Origin: Ailurus styani
Taxonomy: Eukaryota; Chordata; Mammalia; Carnivora; Ailuridae
Assembly (NCBI GenBank): GCA_002007465.1
Contig: LNAC01001830.1
Coordinates: 23,491-87,490 of the forward strand
Reading direction: 5' to 3'
Length of the DNA stretch: 64,000 bases
Shown: positions 56,426 to 64,000 of the stretch, one piece after another
Layout: every line of letters begins with the position of its first letter
Numbering within the stretch: the stretch's first letter is position 1
Program-made: the position numbers and the translations under genes
Notes under the pieces: model-generated
Databases searched by the model: none
What the model was told of the DNA's origin: nothing
Seen by the model: the letters and a program-made list of their open reading frames with translations, nothing else

Positions 56426-57563
56426 TGTTGTTCTTCAACTGCAAAAGAAAGAAATTAAAAGTCAACAGCAAAAGAAATATGCAGAATTCACAAACTTGTG
56501 AAAATTAAACAACATGTTCTTAATAGGCTAATGTGTTGAATAAGAAATCATATGGTATTTTACAAAATGCTTTGAGAGGAATAAACTTTTAAAGTATGAT
56601 ATACCAAATCACATAAGTTGCAGTTAATGCAGTTCTCTGAAGAAAATACAAACCTGTAAATAAATGCCTGTAGTAGAAAAGAAGAAAGATGTAATATGAG
56701 TAGCTTAAACTGTCTTAGAAATGAGAAAAGGAGGACCAAAATAAGTCCAAAGCAAGCAAAAGAAAGGAATTCATAAAGACTGGAGTGAAAATAAATGGGA
56801 AATAAAATTTAAAAGAACTAGAAAAAATCATTGAAACCAATATTTGTTCTTTGAAAATGATCACCAAAGTTGACAAAACATTAGCTAGGCAAACCATGAA
56901 AGACAGAGAAAAGACTCAAGTTGCTATGTTCAGTAATTAAATTACTAATATGAAGACTGAAAGAGGAAAAATTCGACTAACCTTACAAAAGCAAAGAAAG
57001 GGTTATAAGAGAATACTAGTAACAACCCTGTGCAAAGAAATGAAATAACAGATTCACTGAACAAATTCTTAGATAGACCTAAACTACTGTTAATAACTCA
57101 TAGAACAAATAAAGAATATGAAAGGATGTGCAAGAAGTGAAAGAAATTACATTAAGATTTAAATGTTTCCCACAAAGGAAAGTCAATGCCGAGATGGATT
57201 CACTGATGGATTTTACATAACATCCAAAGAATTATTAATTTCAATCTCTCAGAAACTCAACTGGAAAATAAAAGGGGGGGAGACATGTCTGTTGTTTTAT
57301 TAGGCTGGCAATGTCTTGATACCAAAGCCACACAAAAGTATCACAAGAGATGTATACTACAAATCAGTATCTATTTTGAGTATAGATGCAAAAATCCTCA
57401 ACTAGAATTTACTGAATGGAATCCAGCAACATATAAAAAGTTTTGTGCACCAAGACCAAGTGTAATGTACTACAGAAATGCAAGCTATTTTCAATAGATG
57501 TCAAAAAAGCAAAAGACAAAACTCAGCACATGTCCATTATCAAAACATTCAAAAAACTAGAAC

Positions 57564-57822
57564 TGTGGAGTTAATTTTAGAAAATATACTTTGAACCTCC
57601 AGACATGAGTCTAAGTCATTTGCTGAAATGTCAGCATCACCTTTGCCTCAACCTCTTGCAAGCAATAGTATTTGAGACAAAGCTCTCATGACGCTTATGG
57701 GGTTCTGGGGGGCAGGGAAAATTATACCCAATCTTTTCTTTATAGGTACTTTCTGAATAACTGAACATATCATATGGATGAGTTAATAGTTAGTGTTTAA
57801 AAGTTTAAAAGTTTAAAAGCTC
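57564..57822. mobile_element. Candidate solo LTR, left part
   Basis: Starts TGTGGAGTTAATTTTAG directly after AGAAC (57,559-57,563). The right part (63,721-63,904) ends CACCATGACA directly before AGAAC (63,905-63,909). Outside this, ancient L1 ORF2 text is collinear on both sides. TG...CA ends with a 5-bp TSD and a summed length of about 440 bp fit a solo LTR of an ERVL/MaLR-like element. The family is not recognised and there are no retroviral genes. A (TTTAAAAG)3 run lies at the right edge. Confidence 0.5.
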
Positions 57823-58683
57823 TCTGGAGGGAACTGCAAAATAGCAGAGGAGAAGAAGGCCCTATTTCAATCCATCCCCTGAATTGAGCTGGATATCTGC
57901 CACACCACTCTGAACACCCACAAAATCATTCTGAGATGTAAGAAGATATATCAGGATGTATACCAACAGAATATCTCTGCCTGCTGGGTTTGAGGTATGA
58001 AGCAGGGAGCCATGATTCTGTGGGTAGATATTGTGAGATAAATGGAAGGGGGAAAGAGCCACCATAAGCACTGATGCCAGGAAGGTGAAATAACAAAGGA
58101 GCACAAAAGCGTCCCATGGGGGGACTTGGCACAGACTGGTAGCCATGGGGAAAGGAATTTAGGGCAGCCCCCCAAGACTGAAATCTGGAGCTGTGGGGGC
58201 ACACATGTGAAATGAGGCCAGCTGGCATTTTTAGGAGCACAAAAGGCAGAGACGTGCCAGGATCTGGAAGCAAGGGCTGTGAGTGTGACTGTGGAGCACA
58301 CAGCCCAGGTCGCTGTGGTTTTTAGCAACACAGACAAAAATGGAGTCAGTGTGGCCTGGAGGGCTTTCTGGAGAACAGACTGCTATCTCTCTGTTCTGAG
58401 ACAGAGGATTGGAAATGGCCACTTTTGCTATGACTCTCAGAAGAGACTCAGAAAGCCACCAGGGAAAGCCATCAGAGAACAAATGCCAGCCAAAACCAGG
58501 TTTTCACTGAGCTTATCCCTCCCACGGGGGCCTGAATAATAGTGCAGCAGGCCCCTCCACCAGAAGACAGGCTGAAACGATAAGAGGCTGACAATCCTAA
58601 GTTTGTATAAAACAGGTGCATCTTGCTTGGGTTGTGATCAATAGTTTGGATTCTGTACATTCCCTCAACCATATTTCACCCGA
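57823..58683 (+). promoter_or_regulatory. L1 5' UTR
   Basis: Text parallel to 19,710-20,700. The YY1-like box is decayed here (CAAAATAGCAG where the sister has CAAGATGGCAG). Opposite-strand frames at 57,862-58,337 are compositional. Confidence 0.65.
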
Positions 58684-59560
58684 ATGACTAGGAGGAACAG
58701 TCAACAGAGGAAAAATTAAAGAGACTGTGACCTCTGCCACAGAACTATTGGATACGGACATAAGCAAGATGTGGGAAATAGAATTCAGGGTAACAGTTAT
58801 GCCGACAATACCTAGGTTGGAGAAATCTAGCAACATAGATTCTCTAAGGGCCAAAATGAGAGCTAATCTAGCAGAATTTAAAAAATGTTATCAATGATAT
58901 CCAATCAAATCTAGATACTCTAACAGCTAGAGTAAATGATGCAGAAGAACAAATTAGTGAACTAGAAGACAAACTGATAGAAAAGAAGAATCAGGAGGAG
59001 GCCTGGAACAAACAGCTTAGAGGCCATGAAAACAGAATTAGGGAAGTACATGATGCCTTGAAACATTCCAGTATCAGAATTATTGGGATCCCTCAAGGAG
59101 TGGAGAGAGAGAGGATTAGAAGATATAGTTGAGCAAATCCTAGCTGAGAATTTCTCTAATGTGGGGAATGGAACAAGTGTTCATGTCCTAGAGGCAGAGA
59201 GGACACCCCGCCCAAGATCAAGGAGGGCAAAGCGACCCCCCAGCATGTGATAGTGAAACTTGCAAATCTTAAAACCAGGGAAAATGTCTTAAGGGCATTA
59301 GGGGCAAGAGATTCCTTTCATACAGAGGGAGGAACATCAGAATAACATCAGACCTGTCCACAGAAACCTGGCAAGCCAGAAAGGGCTGGCAAGACATATT
59401 CAGGGTACTAAATGAGAACATGTAGCCAGGAATATTTTATCTGGCAAGGCTGTCATTTAGAATGGATGGAGAGATAAAGAGCTTCCAGGACTTGTAGAGA
59501 CTAAAAGAATATATGACAACTAAGCTGGCCCAGTATGAAATATTAAGGGGGCTTCAATAA
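58684..59560 (+). pseudogene. L1 ORF1, broken
   Basis: ATG 58,684 reads MTRRNSQQRKN and then a stop. Coiled-coil-like text spans about 58,760-59,040, the RRM entry (SIRIIGIPQGVER-like) is near 59,070, and the C-terminal LSTETWQARKGWQDIFRVLNEN text is at 59,355-59,425. The end is near 59,560, 80 bp before ORF2. Near normal length but with several frame changes. Confidence 0.85.
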
Positions 59561-59640
59561 AGAAGAAAGACCCCAAGAGTGATATAGAAGAGAAATTTAA
59601 AGAGATAATTTACACAAACAAAGACCTCACAGGCAACGTG

Positions 59641-62600
59641 ATGACAGTAAAAACATACATTTCAATAATCACTATCAATGGGAATGGTCTAAATGCTCCC
59701 ATAAAACAGCACATGTTTGCAAATTGGATAAAAAGACAGGATCCATCCATATGCAATCTACAAAAGACTCATTTTGGACTGGAAGATATGATGGTATCTT
59801 TCAGGCCAAAAGAACACAAAAGAAAGCTGGGGGAGCAATTCTCATATCAGACAAATTAGATTTTAAGAGAAAGATTGTAGTCAGAGATACAGAAGAACAC
59901 TACATCATTCTTAAAGGGTCTATCCAAGAATATCTAACAATTGTAAATATCTATGCCTTGAACATGGAAGCAGTCAACCACATAAGTTAACTCTTAATCA
60001 AAATAAAGAGACATATTGCTAATAATACATTAATTGTAGGGGATCTTAACACTCCACTCTCAGCAATAGACAGATCATCTAAGCAGGAATTCAACAAAGA
60101 AACAAGAGCTTTGAATGACACACAGGACCAGATGGATCTCATATATATATGCAGAACATTCCACCCTCAAACAACAGAATACCCATTCTTCTCAACCACA
60201 CACGGAACTTTCTCCAGAATAGATCACACAATAGGTCACAAGTCTGGTCTCAACTGATAGCAAAAGATTTAGATTATTCCCTGCATGTTCTCAGACCACA
60301 ATGCTTTGAATCTGAAACTCAAACACAAGAAAAAGTTTGGAAGAAATTCATACACTTGGAAGCTAAAGACCTTCCTGCTCAAGAATGTTTAGGTCAACCA
60401 GGAAATCAAAGAAGAACTTAAACAACTCATGGAAACCAATGAGAATGAAGACATATTGGTGTGAAACCTATGGAATATAGTAAAGGATGTCCTAAGTGGC
60501 AAACACATAGCCATCCAAGCCTCACTCAAAAAAATAGAAAAAAACCTGAATACACAAACTCTCTTTACACATAAAAGAGCTGGATAATCAACAAGAAATT
60601 GAGCCTAATCCAAGGCTGAGGAGAAATAATTAATATTAGAACAGAGGTCAATGAATTAGAAACGAAATATAATAGAACACATCAAAGAAACTAGAAGCTG
60701 GTTCTCTTAAAGAATTAATGAGATTGATAAACCACGGGGCAGACTAACCAAAGAAAGAAAAGAGAAAGGACCCAAATTAATAAAATTATTAATGAAAGGG
60801 GAGAGACATAATGAACACCATGGAAATAGAAACAATCTTCAGAAATTATTCTCAACAGCTATATGCCAATAAGTTAAACAACGTCGAAGCAGTGGATGCC
60901 TTCCTGGAAACTTATAAACTACCAAGACTGAAACAGGAAGAAATTAACGACCTGAATAGACATATAATCAGTAATGAGATTGAAGCAGTGATCAAAAATC
61001 TTTCAAAAAACAAGAGTCCAGGACCTCCTGGGTTCCCTGGGGGAATTCTACCACACATTCAAAGAAGAAATAATACCTATTCTAAAGATGTTTCAAAAAA
61101 CAGAAACAGAAGGGAAATTCCCGAACTCTCTATGAGGCCAGCATCGCCTTGATCCAACAACCAGGCAAAGACCTCATCAAAGAGGAGAATTTCAGACCAA
61201 TATTCCTAATGAATATGGATGCCAAGATTCTCAACAATATCTTAGGTTATAGGATCCTACAGTTCATAGAAAGATTGTCAACCATGACCAGAGGGAATAT
61301 ATCCCTTGGATGCAAGGGTGGTTCAAAATTCCCAAATCAATTAATGTGATAGAACAAATTAATTAGAGAAGATATAAGAACCACATGGTCCTCACAATTG
61401 GTGCAGAAAAAGCATTGGACAAAATACAGCATCCTTTCCTGATTAAAACTCTACAGAGTATAGTGGTAGAGGGAATATTCCTCAACTTCATGAAATCCAT
61501 CTATGAAAATCGCATAGCAAATATCATTCTCAGTGGGGAAAGCCCGAGAGTCTTTCCCTTAAGATCTGAAACACAAGGATGCCCACTCTTACCATAGTTC
61601 ATAGTTAAACATAGGACTAGAAGTCCTAGCAACAGCAATCACACAACAACAAAAAAACATAAAAGTTATTCAAATTGGCAAGGAAGAAGTCAAATACTCT
61701 CTCTTCACTGATGACATGATACTTTCTATGGAAAACCCAAAAGACTCCACCCCCAAATTACTAGAACTCATACAGCAATTCAGTAATGTGGCAGGATACA
61801 AAATCAATGCACAGAAATCAGTTGCTTTCTTATACACTAACAATGAAACTGTAGAAAGGGAAATTGAAGAATTGATTCAATTTACAATAACACTGAAAAC
61901 CTTAAGATACTTTGAAATAAACCTAACCAAAGAGGTAAAAGATCTATACTCAAGGAACTATGGAACACTCATGAAAGAAATTGAAGAAGACACAAAAAGA
62001 TATAAAAGCATTCCATGCTCATGGATCAGAAGAATAAACATTTTTAAATTGTCTATACTGCCCAGAATAATCTATACTTTCAAAGCCATCCTGATCAAAA
62101 TTCCACCGGAAATGTTCAAAGTGCTGGAAAAAACAATCCTAAAATTTGTTTGGAACAAGAGAAGACCCTGAATAACTAAGGAAATGTTGAAAAAGAACAA
62201 CAAAGGCTGGGGGAATCACGTTGCCTGACTTCAAGCTTTACTACAAAGTTGTGATCACCAGGACAGCAATGGTACTGGCACAAAAACAGACACATAGACC
62301 AATGGAATAAAATAGAGAGCCCAGATATGGATCCTCAACTCTATGGTCAAATAGTCTTGACAAACCAGGAAAATATATCCAATGGAAAAAAGACAGTCTC
62401 TTCAATAAACAGTGCTAGGACAATTGGATAGCTATGTACATAAATATGAAACTTAACCACTCTCTTACACCATACGCAAAAATAAATTCAAAATGGAAGA
62501 AAGGCCTTACTGTGAGATAGGAATCCATCAAACTCCTAGAGGAGAACACAGGTAGGGACTACTTTGACATCAGTCACAGCAACTTCTTTCAAGACATGTC

Positions 62601-63430
62601 TCCAAAGGCATAGGAAACAAAGCGAAATTGAACTTTTGAGACTTCATCAAGAAAAATGCTTCTGCACAGCAAAGGGAACAGTCAAAAAACAAAGAGGCAA
62701 CCCACAGAATGGGAAAAGATATTTGTAAATGACCGTACAAAGAAAAGGCTGATATCCAAGATCTACAAAGATTTTCTCAAACTCAACACCCAAAAAACAA
62801 AAAAATCAAGTCAAGAAATGGGCAGAAGACATGAACAGATGCTTCTCCAATGAAGAGATACAAATGGCTAACAGATACATGAAAAAATGTTCATCATTAC
62901 TAGCCATTAGGGAAATTCAAATTAAAACCACATTGAGATACCACCTTACATCAGTTAGAATGGCAAAAATTGACAAGGCAAGAGAAAAGAAATCTTGGAG
63001 AGGATTTGGAGAAAGGGGAACTCTCTTACATTGTTGGTTGGAATGCAAGTTGGTGCAACCACGTTGGAAAACAGTGTGGAGATTCCTCAGAAATTTAAAA
63101 ATAGAGCCAGTCTATGACACTGCAATTGCACTACTGGATGCTTACTCCAAAGATAAAGATGTAATGAAAAGAAGGGCCATATGCACCCCAGTGTTCATAG
63201 CAGCAATGTGCATAGTAGCCAAACTGTGGAAAGAGCCGAGATGCCCTTCAACAGATGAATGGATAAAAAAGTTGTGGTCCATATATACAATGAAATATTA
63301 TTCACTCGTCAGAAAGGATGACTACCCAAGTTATGCATCAAACATGGTTGGGTACTAGAAGAGATTATGCTAAGTGAAATAAGTCAAGGAGAGGAAGTAA
63401 ATTATCATATGGTTCCATTTCCTTGTGGAA
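59641..63430 (+). pseudogene. L1 ORF2 (EN-RT), broken
   Basis: ATG 59,641 reads MTVKTYISIITINGNGLNAP. EN continues at 59,724-59,990 and near 60,040 (VGDLNTPLSAIDRS text). RT: 60,811-61,152 (VIKNLSKNKSPGPPGFPG), 61,385-61,597 and 61,716-62,171, with the catalytic box [15 protein letters not shown] near 61,700-61,745 (both Asp kept). The C-terminal part is open at 62,831-63,358 (175 codons: [28 protein letters not shown], where one usual Cys is Phe). Frameshifts separate these parts. Confidence 0.9.
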
Positions 63431-63720
63431 CATAAGGAATAACATGGAGGACATTAGTAGAAGGAAGGGAAAAATGAAGGGGAGGGAATCGGAGGAGAAG
63501 TGAACTATTACAGACTGTGGACTATGAGACACACCCTGAGGGTTTTAGAGGGGAGGTCTTTGGGTAGATGGGTTGGCCCAGGGACGAGTATTAAGGGGAA
63601 TACCTATTGCATGGAACACTGGGTGTTATACATAAACATTGAATCTCGTAACACTACATCAAAAACTAATGATGTATTGTATGGTGACTAAGATAACATA
63701 ATAAAAAATAATTTAAAAAT

Positions 63721-63904
63721 TAAAGTAATAGCTTTCCTTTGTTATAAGCCTTCCCTGGTTTAATACTCTTTGATGAATCTGTCTGATAACATTTTCAATT
63801 AAAAAAAATTTTAAACCTGTACAGTTGCTGTTCTTCTCTGGACGCAGACCTGCATATCCACTCAGTATTAAGGCTGAGCGTATTGTCTTTTGTGCACCAT
63901 GACA
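63721..63904. mobile_element. Candidate solo LTR, right part
   Basis: Continuation of 57,564-57,822 after the L1. Includes TTTCAATTAAAAAAAATTTT and CTGTACAGTTGCTGTTCTTC, ending CACCATGACA before the AGAAC duplicate at 63,905-63,909. Confidence 0.45.
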
Positions 63905-64000
63905 AGAACTATAATGGAACTTCCTCACCTGGATAAAAGATTTCTATGAAAACTCACAAGCAACATCATAGTTAGTGATGAATGATTAGGTGCTTTCTCC
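63905..64000 (+). mobile_element. Ancient L1 ORF2, resumed to window end
   Basis: GGAACTTCCTCACCTGGATA and TATGAAAACTCACAAGCAAC are the RT text that should directly follow 57,558 in the same ancient L1. It continues beyond the window. Confidence 0.7.

Larger units (their letters stand above)
55070..57558 (+). mobile_element. Ancient L1, plus: ORF1, spacer and ORF2 relics
   Basis: ORF1 text at about 55,140-55,870 (ATTGGGAGTCCCAGAAAGAG; AGATTAACAACTGACTTCTC), an L1M-type spacer (AGTTGGTATTTATCCTAAGT), then ORF2 linker text (56,500-57,100) and RT text to 57,558 (AAACTCAGCACATGTCCATT). It is cut there and resumes at about 63,905. Very diverged, no meaningful frame. Two short L1 tails are inserted at 56,018 and 56,320. 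Confidence 0.75.
57823..63720 (+). mobile_element. Full-length L1, plus, inserted in the candidate LTR
   Basis: A 5' UTR (57,823-58,683) starting CTCTCTGGAGGGAACTGC, ORF1 (58,684 to about 59,560), ORF2 (59,641 to about 63,430) and a 3' UTR with an A-rich tail to about 63,720. It is related to the L1 at 19,699 but lacks the T-rich section seen there before ORF1. No SINE has entered it. The TSD is obscured by TTTAAAAG repeats. Confidence 0.9.

Noticed and set aside
57862..58337. Three overlapping minus-strand frames up to 128 codons
   Set aside because: They lie in the L1 5' UTR and have no recognisable domain; open frames are expected from base composition.
57559..63909. A full endogenous retrovirus between two LTRs
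   Set aside because: The DNA between the two parts is a complete L1, not gag/pol/env, and the two parts are different halves rather than two copies of one LTR.

Overview
This is eukaryotic intergenic DNA made almost entirely of transposable elements. The dominant short element is a tRNA-derived carnivore SINE (Can-SINE/SINEC type: GGCGCCTGGGTGGCTCAG head, pyrimidine-rich middle, AATAAA-rich tail). About 19 copies are present, and they sit among carnivore-type LINE-1 (L1) elements. The SINE wording (TTAAAGCCTCTGCCTTCGGC; TGCCTGCCTCTCTGCC) suggests a caniform, most likely a mustelid or close arctoid; the species-level part is inference. I found no host protein-coding exon, rRNA, functional tRNA, CRISPR array or bacterial feature. 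Every long open frame I checked is a fragment of L1 ORF1/ORF2, the antisense of one, or lies in a SINE.

Layout. 1-3,513: a young L1 on the minus strand (EN part of ORF2, ORF1, full 5' region), cut by the window edge. 3,514-5,187: older minus-strand L1 fragments. 5,188-8,474: an older plus-strand L1. 8,475-17,215: a full-length old plus-strand L1, interrupted just inside ORF2 by a twin-primed (5'-inverted) L1 at 10,418-13,090. 17,300-18,640: an ancient L2 end split by later insertions, including a hAT-type DNA transposon relic. 19,699-34,052: a full-length L1 that received a younger full-length L1 at 25,723-32,826, which itself carries a SINE in its RT domain. About 35,041-41,700: a degenerate tandem array with a period near 112 bp, broken up by L1s and SINEs, many with target-site duplications (TSDs) made of array sequence. 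41,725-55,045: minus-strand L1s, including a full-length one at 42,283-49,219. 55,070 to the end: an ancient plus-strand L1, interrupted by a candidate solo LTR that is itself interrupted by a full-length L1 (57,823-63,720).

How the parts relate. The L1s encode (now in broken form) the ORF1 RNA-binding protein and the ORF2 endonuclease/reverse transcriptase that move both L1 RNA and the SINEs. Readable TSDs at more than 20 insertions give a relative order of events. All ORF1/ORF2 copies seen here are disrupted.

Main items for a second look: the ~112-bp tandem array, several L1 5' inversions with intact TSDs, a TG...CA element with a 5-bp TSD that I interpret as a solo LTR, and assembly irregularities (isolated Ns next to short duplications, a 690-N gap that looks too small, and an exact 167-bp duplication beside it).
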